Assembly (NCBI GenBank): GCA_002027195.1
Contig: MWJO01000097.1
Location: forward strand, 1-32,760
Origin: Streptomyces sp. GKU 895
Lineage (GTDB): Bacteria > Actinomycetota > Actinomycetes > Streptomycetales > Streptomycetaceae
DNA: 32,760 nt
Direction: 5' to 3'
Below are positions 25,694 through 32,760 of the stretch, piece after piece; the stretch's first letter is position 1; each line of letters begins with the position of its first letter. Made by a program: the position numbers and the translations under genes. The notes beneath the pieces are model-generated. The model did not search any database. It was not told the DNA's origin and saw nothing but the letters and a program-made list of their open reading frames with translations.

Positions 25694-28324
25694 TCAGACG
25701 TCCTCCACCGGCACCCCGCCCGCCGCCGCGCCCAGCAGGGTCAGCCGTACGTCCCTGGGGCCCGCCTCCGTCGTGCCGTCCGAAAGGACCGCCAGGGCGA
25801 GGGAGTTGGTGCCCCGGGTGCGCAGGATGCCGTTCGGCAGGACGAAGGGGCGGTGGGGGCCGGCGTCGTTGACGTACTGGCCCAGGTTCCAGCCGTTGAG
25901 GAAGACCTGCACCCGGTAGGCACGCTTCGGGTCGTCTTCGAGGGTGAGTCCGATCGAGGCGTCGACGCCGGTGGGGACGGAGAGCCGGAAGCCGGTCCGG
26001 TACCAGGTCACTCCCTGGCGGCGGTCGGCGCGCGGCAGCTTCACGGCCTCCCACGCCCGGTCGTCGAAGGCGGGCAGGTGCCAGCCCTCCCGCTCGCCGT
26101 ACAGCCCGCCGTTGTTGAGCGGCCCGCGCACACGGTCGACGGCACCGGACCCCTGGAGACGCCAACTCACCTTCGCGGACGCCCCCTTGAAGCGCGCCGA
26201 CGTCAGTCCGCGGGCCGCCTTGTGGGTGTCGAGGGAGGTGTCGTCCACGTCGTGTGCCATCCGCCGGACGAGCACGGACAGCACATGCTTCTCACGCTCG
26301 CGCAGCTTCTTCGGTACGTCGAAGGTGGCCGTGCCGGTCCAGGTGCCCTTCCGCGCGGACCCGGCGTCCGGCACCGGCATCCGGTGCGTGCCGAGCGGCT
26401 TCCCGTCGAGCCAGGCCATCAACAGCCCCTGCGTGCCGGTGCTGTAGCCGAGGGAGACGGCATCGAGGCCCTCGGCGTCGGTGACATGTCCCCGGTACCA
26501 GACGTCGCCGTAGTGGAAGCCGTAGTCGTCGGCGAAGAGGACGGGCTGTCCCTCGGGGACGGGGGTGGTGCTGAAGGAGGTCTTCTTGTCGGCCTCGGCC
26601 CACGCCGAGTCGTCGAAGTCCGGTGCGGACTCGGGGTTCTCGTCCTGCCGCCGCCAGCCGCCGAGGGCCGGCAGCGGCACCGGGCCCTGGCCGGGCAGGG
26701 GCTTCAGGGCGAGCAGACTGAACGTGGCGCTGATCCGGGAGGGCACCGGCCGCTCGTTCCAGGTGACCTTCTCGATGCCGCGCGGACCCCACACCTCCAG
26801 GCCGGTCAACTTGGTGGTGTCGCCGGTGAGATGGACCGTGTCGTCCTTCAGCCGGACGTCCCGCACCAGCGAGGGGCCGTACACCAGCACCGACCCGGAC
26901 GGCGTCTCGTACGGCCACAGCCGCAGCGCGGTCGTGTCGTCGGCGAACAGCAGCAGCAACGGCCGGTCGGAGCCGCCGTTCTCGACCTTCACGCGGGCCA
27001 GCTCACCGACACCGAGCGGGCAGGTCACCCGCAGCAGCCCGCGGTCGTAGATCCACGCCGGTTCCGCGTCGAGCCGGGTCGCCGTCGGCTCCTCCGGGCA
27101 CTCCACGACGACCTGGGCCATGTCGCCGTACCGCCCCGAGAACACGGCGATGTCCTGCCGCCCGGCGGAGACGAACAGCATGAGCTGGGCGGTGGCGTAC
27201 TTCAACGTCCGCCCGCCCAGCTTGAGTTGGGTGCTCAGCACCTTGGTGTCACCGGCCCGGACGTTGACCGGCACCTCGATCCCGGCGCGCGGCAGCGGGG
27301 TGGACACCGCCTTGGCGGAGTCGTTGCGCACGACGTAGGTCTGGGCGTCGGTGTCCCGGTTGACCAGGTGCTCCACCTCGAGCCGGCCGCCGGGGGAGGC
27401 GACGTTCCGCCTGCGGTCCAGCTTGGCGAAGTCCGGTACGGTCCGCAGCAGTTGGCCGAGCTGGTGGACCGGCGCGAGCGCGGCGCCGGGCAGCCGCCCC
27501 GCGCCGAGGGCCGCGTCGCCGTCGTACGAGGTGGCGGCGGCCTGCGGGGCGGGCAGCCAGCCCCAGGACGCCCCGCCGTACGCCAGGGCCGGGCGGTGGA
27601 GCCGGCTGAGGGGGGTCTGCGGCACGGACAGGGGTACGTCGATGCCGTCGGCCCGGACCTTCTTGCGGAGGTGGGTGACGTAAGCGGTGTCCGGTGCCTT
27701 CTCCAGCTCGTACAGCAGGACCGTGCCCCTGCCCTTGGTGTAGAGGTGCCGGGCGGCGATGGCGTTCACCCGCGTCAGCCACTCGTCGGCGTGCGCCAGA
27801 TAGGCCGGGTCGGTGGTCCGGGCGCGTCCCTCGGTCGCCGTCAGCCAGCCGGGGAAGCCGCCCGCGTCGATGCCGGCGCCGAGGTGGGGGCCGGGGCGCA
27901 GCACGACGTACAGCCCGGTGGCGGCGGCCGTGCGCAGGAAGCGGTCGAGGTCGCGGACGCCCGTGAAGTCGTACGAGCCCGGGGCGGGGGAGTGGTAGTT
28001 CCAGGCGACGGAGACGGTCACCGCGTTGTAGCCGTGCGCCCGCAGTTTCTCCAGCACGTCCCGCCACAGCGACGGGCTCGGCAGCCGGAACAGCTGCATC
28101 TCGCCCGGCCACAGCGCCAGCCGCCGGCCGTCGACGAGCAGGGAGTAGCGGTCGTGGCCGACCGTGTGCACGGCGCCGTCCGCGACGGGCGGGGCCGGCG
28201 GCGGCCCCGTGGGCACGACGCGGGGCCCCGTCCGCGACGGCAGCACACCGCCGCTGCCGGTCAGCGCGAAGCCGAGCGCGGCCGTACCGGCGAGGGTGCT
28301 GAAAGTTCGTCTGCTGAGCTCCAC
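25694..28324 (-). CDS. GH35-like beta-galactosidase homologue lacking nucleophile region, Tat-exported
   Basis: An 876-aa secreted protein. GTG 28324 (AGGAGG 10 nt upstream) begins VELSRRTFSTLAGTAALGFA, a twin-arginine signal. The barrel opening is present (LWPGEMQLFRLPSPSLWRDV, VSVAWNYHSPAPGSYDF, RPGPHLGAGIDAGGFPGWL), but two key places are altered. The family's ENE acid/base motif is ELE (206-208), and the segment that should carry the nucleophile Glu between the fifth strand and the YGG(T/A)SWGW motif is absent: residue 231 (PLSVPQTPL) leads within 20 residues to YGGASWGWLPAP. A long C-terminus holds beta-sandwich, jelly-roll domains (DVWYRGHVTDAEG, GVTWYRTGFRLSVP, VFLNGWNLGQYV). It may bind rather than cut galactosides. 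Convergent with GH51. Confidence 0.75.
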   Translation of the reverse strand: MELSRRTFSTLAGTAALGFALTGSGGVLPSRTGPRVVPTGPPPAPPVADGAVHTVGHDRYSLLVDGRRLALWPGEMQLFRLPSPSLWRDVLEKLRAHGYNAVTVSVAWNYHSPAPGSYDFTGVRDLDRFLRTAAATGLYVVLRPGPHLGAGIDAGGFPGWLTATEGRARTTDPAYLAHADEWLTRVNAIAARHLYTKGRGTVLLYELEKAPDTAYVTHLRKKVRADGIDVPLSVPQTPLSRLHRPALAYGGASWGWLPAPQAAATSYDGDAALGAGRLPGAALAPVHQLGQLLRTVPDFAKLDRRRNVASPGGRLEVEHLVNRDTDAQTYVVRNDSAKAVSTPLPRAGIEVPVNVRAGDTKVLSTQLKLGGRTLKYATAQLMLFVSAGRQDIAVFSGRYGDMAQVVVECPEEPTATRLDAEPAWIYDRGLLRVTCPLGVGELARVKVENGGSDRPLLLLFADDTTALRLWPYETPSGSVLVYGPSLVRDVRLKDDTVHLTGDTTKLTGLEVWGPRGIEKVTWNERPVPSRISATFSLLALKPLPGQGPVPLPALGGWRRQDENPESAPDFDDSAWAEADKKTSFSTTPVPEGQPVLFADDYGFHYGDVWYRGHVTDAEGLDAVSLGYSTGTQGLLMAWLDGKPLGTHRMPVPDAGSARKGTWTGTATFDVPKKLREREKHVLSVLVRRMAHDVDDTSLDTHKAARGLTSARFKGASAKVSWRLQGSGAVDRVRGPLNNGGLYGEREGWHLPAFDDRAWEAVKLPRADRRQGVTWYRTGFRLSVPTGVDASIGLTLEDDPKRAYRVQVFLNGWNLGQYVNDAGPHRPFVLPNGILRTRGTNSLALAVLSDGTTEAGPRDVRLTLLGAAAGGVPVEDV

Positions 28325-28417
28325 GCGAGCGTCGCCTCCTGTTGTGCCTGCGTTTCCCGGGACGCGAGTGAGGGACCATTCTCCATGCCCGGGGCGGCAC
28401 GCCTCACAATGGTCCTC

Positions 28418-28888
28418 ATGAGGATCTCGGCACGGGCGGACTACGCGGTACGAGCGGTACTCGAACTCGCCGTACGACAGGGCGAAGGGGCCGTGAAGAC
28501 TCCCGTGAAGGCGGAGGCCATCGCCCTCGCCCAGGACATTCCGCACAAGTTCCTCGAAGGCATCCTCGGTGACCTGCGCCGCGGCGGGGTCGTCGACAGC
28601 CGGCGCGGCGGCAACGGCGGCTACACGCTGGCCCGGGACGCTGCCGAGATCACGGTGGCCGACGTGATCCGGACGGTCGACGGCCCGATCGTGTCGGTAC
28701 GGGGCGAACGGCCCACGGGCCTCGCCTACACGGGCTCCGCCCAGCCCCTGCTGCCCCTGTGGATCGCCCTGCGGGCGAACGTGCGCCGCATTCTGGAGGG
28801 CGTGACGATCGCGGACATCGCGGCGGACGCGCTGCCGACGCCGGTGCAGCAGCTGGCGGCGGAGCCGGCGGCCTGGGAGAACCCGTAG
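28418..28888 (+). CDS. Rrf2 family transcriptional regulator
   Basis: A 156-aa winged-helix regulator with the family's MRISARADYAVRAVLELAV start and the DNA-binding segment DIPHKFLEGILGDLRRGGVV, DSRRGGNGGYTLARDAAEIT. The three iron-sulfur cysteines of IscR/NsrR are missing, so it is a cluster-free, CymR-like type. The start at ATG 28418 fits family length. There is no ribosome site; CACAAT (28405-28410) would be a -10 placing the mRNA start at or just before the ATG, so a leaderless message is likely. It is divergent from the GH35-like gene and 106 bp ahead of the TauE exporter, which it probably regulates. Confidence 0.85.
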   Translation: MRISARADYAVRAVLELAVRQGEGAVKTPVKAEAIALAQDIPHKFLEGILGDLRRGGVVDSRRGGNGGYTLARDAAEITVADVIRTVDGPIVSVRGERPTGLAYTGSAQPLLPLWIALRANVRRILEGVTIADIAADALPTPVQQLAAEPAAWENP

Positions 28889-28929
28889 GGCATTTCCGGC
28901 CGGTCCCTGTGAGCGTCCTCATCCGGGTC

Positions 28930-28948
28930 CAAGGCTGTACCCAGCTTG
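28930..28948. promoter_or_regulatory. inverted repeat upstream of TauE exporter
   Basis: CAAGGCTG, TACC, CAGCTTG form an imperfect dyad (one bulged G) located 46 bp before the exporter ATG. Its right arm overlaps a TTGACG hexamer. It is a candidate operator for the adjacent Rrf2 protein. Confidence 0.35.
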
Positions 28949-28994
28949 ACGCCCTACCGTCGCCTCCCGTGGACGACGGACGGAACCTCCCCCT

Positions 28995-29969
28995 ATGCGC
29001 ACGCTGATACTGCTCGCCCTCGCGGGCCTGGGCGCCCAGCTCGTGGACGGCAGCCTCGGCATGGCCTACGGCGTGACCTCGACCACGCTGCTGCTGGCCA
29101 TGGGGACGAATCCGGCCGCGGCATCGGCGACGGTCCACCTCGCCGAGATCGGTACCACGCTGATGTCCGGGGCCAGCCACTGGCGCTTCGGCAACGTGGA
29201 CTGGAAGGTCGTCGCGAAGATCGGCGTGCCGGGCGCGGTGGGGTCCTTCCTGGGCGCGACGGTCCTCTCGGCGCTGTCGACGGAGGTCGCGGCGCCGGCG
29301 ATGTCGCTGATCCTGCTCGGCCTCGGCCTGTACGTCATGTCCCGCTTCACCTTCCGCGGCCTGCCGAAGGACCGGCTCGGCCGGCCGCTGCGGAAGCGGT
29401 TCCTGGCACCGCTGGGCCTGGTCGCCGGGTTCCTCGACGCGACCGGCGGGGGCGGCTGGGGCCCGGTCGGCACGCCCGCCCTCCTCGCGAGCGGCCGGAT
29501 GGAACCCCGCAAGGTGATCGGCTCGATCGACACCAGCGAGTTCCTGGTGGCCCTGGCGGCGAGCCTCGGCTTCCTCGTCTCCCTCGGCTCCCAGGGCCTC
29601 GACGGGACGTGGGTCCTCGCCTTCCTCCTCGGCGGCGTCGTCGCCGCGCCGGTCGCCGCCTGGCTGGTCCGCCTGCTGCCGCCGCGGGTGCTGGGCTCGG
29701 CGGTGGGCGGAGTCATCATCGTGACGAACGTCCGCACGCTGCTGAAGAGCGACTGGCTCGCGGCGAGCGACGGCGTGAGCACGGTGGTGTACGTCGTGCT
29801 GTACGCGGTGTGGGCCGCGGCCCTCGCGTACGCGATCCGCGCCCACCGTCGGGAGACGGCGGCGGAGAGCGGGCACGTGGAGCCGTGTGCCGCTGTGAAT
29901 GACCAGCCGGCGGGAACGGCCAACTGCCGCACGTGTCAGCAGCGTTCGGAAACTGTGAAGATGCTGTGA
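28995..29969 (+). CDS. TauE/SafE family sulfite exporter-like membrane protein
   Basis: A 324-aa protein with about eight membrane helices and the two family repeats: LAGLGAQLVDGSLGMAYGVT with ATVHLAEIGTTLMSGASHWR, and LVAGFLDATGGGGWGPVGTP with KVIGSIDTSEFLVALAASLG. Members are thought to export sulfite, sulfoacetate or other sulfur anions. The pairing with an Rrf2 regulator (156 aa, just upstream) is common in actinomycetes and suggests sulfur control. A polar tail of about 40 residues after the last helix contains a Cys pair (NCRTCQQ) of unknown use. The ribosome site before ATG 28995 is weak. Confidence 0.87.
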   Translation: MRTLILLALAGLGAQLVDGSLGMAYGVTSTTLLLAMGTNPAAASATVHLAEIGTTLMSGASHWRFGNVDWKVVAKIGVPGAVGSFLGATVLSALSTEVAAPAMSLILLGLGLYVMSRFTFRGLPKDRLGRPLRKRFLAPLGLVAGFLDATGGGGWGPVGTPALLASGRMEPRKVIGSIDTSEFLVALAASLGFLVSLGSQGLDGTWVLAFLLGGVVAAPVAAWLVRLLPPRVLGSAVGGVIIVTNVRTLLKSDWLAASDGVSTVVYVVLYAVWAAALAYAIRAHRRETAAESGHVEPCAAVNDQPAGTANCRTCQQRSETVKML

Positions 29970-30073
29970 AAACCGCAGGTGTGAATGGCTTGAGTTCATC
30001 CTGTCGGCGGCGTCGGTCTGTCCCTACCGTCCGGTTGGCACATCAGCCACCCCCCAACGGTTACGGAGAGACC

Positions 30074-30730
30074 ATGACTCGTGGGCTCCTGCTGAGCGGT
30101 GCGTTGGCCGCTCTGCTCACCACGGCACTACCGGCCCAGGCCGCCACGTCGTCCGGCGGGTTCGAGGACCCGCCGCCGGACAAGATCGTCATCAAGGTCG
30201 CGACCGTGAACGGCAGCGGCTGCCCCGCCGGGACGACGGCGGTCGCCGTCTCCGAGGACAACACGGCCTTCACGGTGACGTACAGCGACTACCTCGCCCA
30301 GGCGGGCGGCGGCTCGGACCCGACGGCGTTCCGCAAGAACTGCCAGCTGAACCTCATCGTCCACGTCCCGCAGGGCTTCACCTACGCCATCGCGAGCGCG
30401 GACTACCGCGGTTTCGCGGCCCTCCAGTCCGGCGCGAGCGGCACCCAGAGAGCCTCGTACTACTTCCAGGGCTCCCCGAACACAGCGTCCCGCTCCCACC
30501 CCTTCAACGGCCCCTACAACGACAACTGGCAGGCCACCGACACGACCGACTGGGCCCAGCTGGTCTGGGCGCCCTGCGGCGTCCAGCGCAACTTCAACAT
30601 CAACACGGAGCTGAGAGTGGCCGCGGGCTCGACGTCCGCGAACAAGGTCAGCTTCATGACGATGGACTCGACGGACGGGGACATCAGCACGGTGTACCAC
30701 CTGGCGTGGAAGGAGTGCCCGGAGTCCTGA
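30074..30730 (+). CDS. DUF4360 domain secreted protein
   Basis: A 218-aa exported protein. A signal peptide (residues 1-23, LLLSGALAALLTTALPAQA) is followed by the DUF4360 pattern: VNGSGCPAGTTAVAVSEDNT, FTVTYSDYLAQAGG, RKNCQLNLIVHVPQGFTYAI, and WAPCGVQRNFNINTELRV. Conserved cysteines probably form disulfides. GGAG lies 5 nt before ATG 30074. Function unknown; members are common among actinomycete and fungal secreted proteins. It stands alone and ends at a hairpin pair facing the dioxygenase. Confidence 0.88.
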   Translation: MTRGLLLSGALAALLTTALPAQAATSSGGFEDPPPDKIVIKVATVNGSGCPAGTTAVAVSEDNTAFTVTYSDYLAQAGGGSDPTAFRKNCQLNLIVHVPQGFTYAIASADYRGFAALQSGASGTQRASYYFQGSPNTASRSHPFNGPYNDNWQATDTTDWAQLVWAPCGVQRNFNINTELRVAAGSTSANKVSFMTMDSTDGDISTVYHLAWKECPES

Positions 30731-30782
30731 CGCCGGCGCGGGCCGTCAGGGCGAGGCGGTCGCCCCCTGCGCGTGTGCAGGG
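30726..30782. terminator. tandem hairpins between convergent genes
   Basis: Two inverted repeats lie between the convergent DUF4360 and dioxygenase genes: CCTGACG/CGTCAGG (30726-30732 with 30744-30750, overlapping the DUF4360 stop codon) and CCCTGC/GCAGGG (30765-30770 with 30777-30782). There is no U-run, as usual in Streptomyces. A two-way terminator is plausible. Confidence 0.5.
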
Positions 30783-30811
30783 AGCGGCCGCCGTGTCGCT
30801 CGCGTGCCGGG

Positions 30812-31579
30812 TCAGACCTCCACCCCCAGCGTCAGCGTCCCGGTGTACCCCGACGACGGGGAGCTGCCGAGTGCTGTGAGGGTCAGGAGGCCGGACGCGG
30901 CGCCGCCGTCGTCGTAGATCGAGTCCTGGGCCAGGGTGGTGCGGGTGACCGTGTTCGCCGCGTACGGGGAGAGCGCGCCCACTCTCGCCGTGATCGTCTC
31001 GTTGAAGAAGAGCTGGCCGGTGTGGACCTCGGTGCCGCCGGTGAAGGAGCCGTCCGAGGTGAGGGTCACGCCCGTGTGGACCTTGACGTGGATGTGGACG
31101 CAGCGGCCCCGGTACCAGCCCGGGTACACCGTGGTGATGGTGGCGACGCCGCCGGAGTCGGTGAGGACGCCGCCCCGCAGGAACGTGCCGTTGTCGGACT
31201 CGTTGTGGCCGTTGTTGCCGACGTAGCCGGAGTACTCGCCGAGCGCGTCCGCGTGCCAGATCTCCACCAGGGCGTTGGGGATCGCCGCGCAGGTGTCGTC
31301 GTTGACGACGGTGAGCGCCAGCTTCAGCACGAAGCCGGTCTTCGTCTCGCGGATGTCGGAACGGACGAGCGCGCCGTCCAGGTAGTAGGGGCCTTCGGTC
31401 ATCTCCTTCGTGAGGGTGCAGACGGCCGCCGCGGCGACGGGGGCGGCGTCCGCCGCGTCGGCTGTGGGGGCCTCGGGCACTGCGGTGCCCACGGCAACTG
31501 CCGCTGCCGTGGCGCCGGTTGCGAGCAGAACGGTGCGGCGCCCGACCGGGGTGGGGGTTGCTTCCGAAGTTTCTGTCAT
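30812..31579 (-). CDS. intradiol ring-cleavage dioxygenase, exported
   Basis: A 255-aa homologue of the protocatechuate 3,4-dioxygenase beta/catechol 1,2-dioxygenase family, which open catechol rings with Fe(III). Candidate iron ligands are Y116 (ALGEYSGY), Y152 or Y156 (VYPGWYRGR), H162 and H164 (VHIHVKVH). EIWHADALGEYSG and EMTEGPYYLDG are typical. The N-terminus (GRRTVLLATGATAAAVAVGT) is a twin-arginine-like signal, so it acts outside the membrane, unlike classic cytoplasmic enzymes. Related Streptomyces secreted dioxygenases act on lignin-type aromatics. ATG 31579 was chosen; a GTG two codons upstream is possible and neither has a clear ribosome site. It has no pathway neighbours. Confidence 0.87.
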   Translation of the reverse strand: MTETSEATPTPVGRRTVLLATGATAAAVAVGTAVPEAPTADAADAAPVAAAAVCTLTKEMTEGPYYLDGALVRSDIRETKTGFVLKLALTVVNDDTCAAIPNALVEIWHADALGEYSGYVGNNGHNESDNGTFLRGGVLTDSGGVATITTVYPGWYRGRCVHIHVKVHTGVTLTSDGSFTGGTEVHTGQLFFNETITARVGALSPYAANTVTRTTLAQDSIYDDGGAASGLLTLTALGSSPSSGYTGTLTLGVEV

Positions 31580-31635
31580 GAACACGGCACCGTAGGAGTG
31601 CTTGCTGTTGATGGGCTGTCAGTTCGGCAAAGTGA

Positions 31636-32058
31636 GGGACCGTCAAGTTCCTTGCGAGACAGACTCCAGGAAAGCGGTGGACGAGCTGGCGGGGCCGCGC
31701 GATCGAGCCTCTCGTCCGGGAGTCCCTCGCCCGCCTCCTGCCGGACGGGCCGCTCCCCGCCGCCCCCGCGATCGGCGGGTACTGGACCCGCGGCAACGAC
31801 ATCGGGATCGACCTCGTGGGCGCCGACCGACAGCCTGTGGCCAAGGAACTCCTCTTCCTCGGCTCGGTGAAGTGGCTGGAGAACTCCGCGTTCGACCGCC
31901 ACGACCTGGCCGCGCTGCTCAAGCACCGCGCCGCGATCACCGACGAGCCCGTGCCGCTCGTGGCGGTCTCCCGCAACGGGGTCAGCTGTTCCGGGCTCGA
32001 AGCGGCGTACGGTCCGAAAGAGTTGCTCGACGCGTGGCGCGTGCCGCGATCACGGTGA
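31636..32058 (+). pseudogene. C-terminal remnant of a DUF234-type AAA ATPase
   Basis: An open frame without a proper start reads RWTSWRGRAIEPLVRESLAR, GGYWTRGNDIGIDLVGADR, VAKELLFLGSVKWLENSAFD and DEPVPLVAVSRNGV to a TGA at 32058. This is the C-terminal (DUF234, nuclease-like) part of the actinobacterial/archaeal AAA ATPase family. The ATPase domain of some 300 residues, with its Walker motifs, is missing; the frame is closed by a TGA at 31633-31635. It is a truncated relic, about 130 residues long, cut off next to the dioxygenase promoter region. An internal GTG at 31816 could start an 80-aa piece, but with no ribosome site. Confidence 0.7.
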
Positions 32059-32068
32059 CGAAATCGGA

Positions 32069-32104
32069 CGCGCCCCCGTTCCGACCGACCGGAACGGGGG
32101 CGCG
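32069..32104. terminator. strong bidirectional terminator hairpin
   Basis: CGCGCCCCCGTTCCG (32069-32083) and CGGAACGGGGGCGCG (32090-32104) form a perfect 15-bp stem with a 6-nt loop. It sits between the DUF234 remnant and the convergent secreted-protein gene, right after both stops. Confidence 0.85.
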
Positions 32105-32111
32105 ACGTACG

Positions 32112-32528
32112 TCAGTTGGCCGCGCAGGCGAAGTTCCAGGCGCCGTACGAGCCGCTCACGTACGCCCCGTCGTCGACGTGGCCGACGCGGAAGTAGAAGC
32201 AGGCGGCCTCGTTCATGTCGGTGTCGTAGATGTACGCGTTGGAGATGCTCCACCCGGTGTAGCCGCCGGTGTAGTCCACGTGGATCTTCGTGTCGCTGGT
32301 GTGCGGGCTGCCGGTGGTGGGGTTGGTGTACTGCAGGCGCACGCCCTTGCCGTCCGTGCAGACGTCGAGGATCTTGAAGGTGTCGCCGTCGTCGTAGAAG
32401 TACGCGGCACCACAGGAGTTGCTGGAGCTGGCCGTGTAGATGTCGGCGGCGAAGGACGAACCCGCCGTCCCGACCACGAGGGCCCCGGCGGCGAGGGCGG
32501 GCACGGCGAGATGTCTGAGCTTGGGCAT
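32112..32528 (-). CDS. small secreted protein of unknown function
   Basis: A 138-aa exported protein. The signal peptide is MPKLRHLAVPALAAGALVVG followed by TAGSSFAAD, with cleavage expected after AFA or FAA. The mature part of about 110 residues is rich in Tyr, Asp and Gly (AAYFYDDGDTFKILDVCTDG, DYTGGYTGWSISNAYIYDTD) and has four cysteines, so two disulfides are possible. AAGGAG lies 7 nt before ATG 32528. It resembles the many small actinomycete secreted proteins without an assigned role. It is monocistronic, with its own promoter candidate and a strong terminator. Confidence 0.83.
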   Translation of the reverse strand: MPKLRHLAVPALAAGALVVGTAGSSFAADIYTASSSNSCGAAYFYDDGDTFKILDVCTDGKGVRLQYTNPTTGSPHTSDTKIHVDYTGGYTGWSISNAYIYDTDMNEAACFYFRVGHVDDGAYVSGSYGAWNFACAAN

Positions 32529-32599
32529 GCTTGAACTCCTTGCGGGGCGAAGGGGGTTGAGCGTGGGGGGAGTTCGCGTCGTCGACACCGTGTGAACGG

Positions 32600-32628
32600 A
32601 CTATGCCCAATATTTGATCTCTGTACAA
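32600..32628 (-). promoter_or_regulatory. promoter candidate for small secreted protein gene
   Basis: On the minus strand TTGTAC (32628-32623) and CATAGT (32605-32600) are separated by 17 bp, in an unusually AT-rich patch. Transcription would start near 32593, giving a leader of about 65 nt. Confidence 0.4.
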
Positions 32629-32760
32629 GAGCAGTTGGACTGTCAACTACCTGTGCATCATGCCCCCGCCGCATTGGGCCACGCGGCACCGCTGTTCGGC
32701 CAGCCCTGCGCCGGCGCCGGCGTCAACCCGTTCGTCCCCCGGACCTGCGCCGCCGTGAGC
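32629..32760. other. window-edge sequence, no supported gene
   Basis: One plus frame stays open to the window end and reads LFGQPCAGAGVNPFVPRTCA, which could be coding. However, no ribosome site or convincing start is seen and too little is present to judge. Confidence 0.3.

Noticed and set aside
25853..28417. A long plus-strand open frame opposite the GH35-like gene, continuous with the Rrf2 frame
   Set aside because: Antisense shadow; only the last 156 codons from ATG 28418 match a family.
1..32760. tRNA, rRNA, riboswitch, CRISPR array, attachment site or insertion sequence
   Set aside because: No tRNA-like arm pattern, evenly spaced repeat array, transposase or integrase motif was seen by eye on either strand.

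Overview
The window is very GC-rich, with GC-saturated third codon positions, GTG as well as ATG starts, GGAGG-type ribosome sites, many ATGA stop/start overlaps and almost no TTA codons. This fits a Streptomyces or close relative. Family content agrees: DUF3068, DUF3367/AftD, TerD, PucR, MAB_1171c, DUF4360 and MEDS proteins. No rRNA, tRNA, CRISPR array, integrase or transposase was seen.

Layout. (1) 0.2-1.1 kb, minus: a MEDS/STAS sensory protein. (2) 12.0 down to 1.3 kb, minus: one tightly coupled operon of glycosyltransferase (GT4), SAM methyltransferase, a giant AftD/DUF3367-type arabinofuranosyltransferase homologue, a condensation-superfamily acyltransferase, a second methyltransferase, an EamA-type transporter, a Trm112-like protein, an FkbM methyltransferase and an unknown protein. 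Most junctions are 4-bp ATGA overlaps. I infer a pathway that builds, methylates, probably acylates and moves a cell-envelope glycan or glycolipid. A DUF3068 membrane protein lies just upstream. (3) 13.6-15.0 kb, plus: a 50-aa membrane peptide and a PucR-type regulator. (4) 18.4-15.0 kb, minus: a TerD-nuclease fusion carrying a TTA codon, then a second TerD-family protein. (5) 18.7-20.7 kb, plus: an IclR regulator coupled to an SMP-30 lactonase, then a broken small membrane protein. (6) 24.0-20.7 kb, minus: an overlapping cassette of an ImmA/IrrE-like zinc protein, a MAB_1171c-type membrane protein and an FAD oxidoreductase. (7) 24.2-28.3 kb: a GH51 arabinofuranosidase facing a GH35-like protein that lacks its nucleophile segment. 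(8) 28.4-30.0 kb: an Rrf2 regulator and a TauE exporter. (9) 30.1-32.5 kb: two small secreted proteins, an intradiol dioxygenase and a DUF234 ATPase remnant.

Quality warning. Several otherwise well-conserved genes (FkbM, acyltransferase, AftD-like, TerD-nuclease, IclR, FAD oxidoreductase, GH51) are broken by one-base indels, mostly in short G/C runs. The acyltransferase has about ten within roughly 500 bp. This looks more like residual sequencing error than decay, so entries typed as pseudogene for this reason may be intact genes in the organism.
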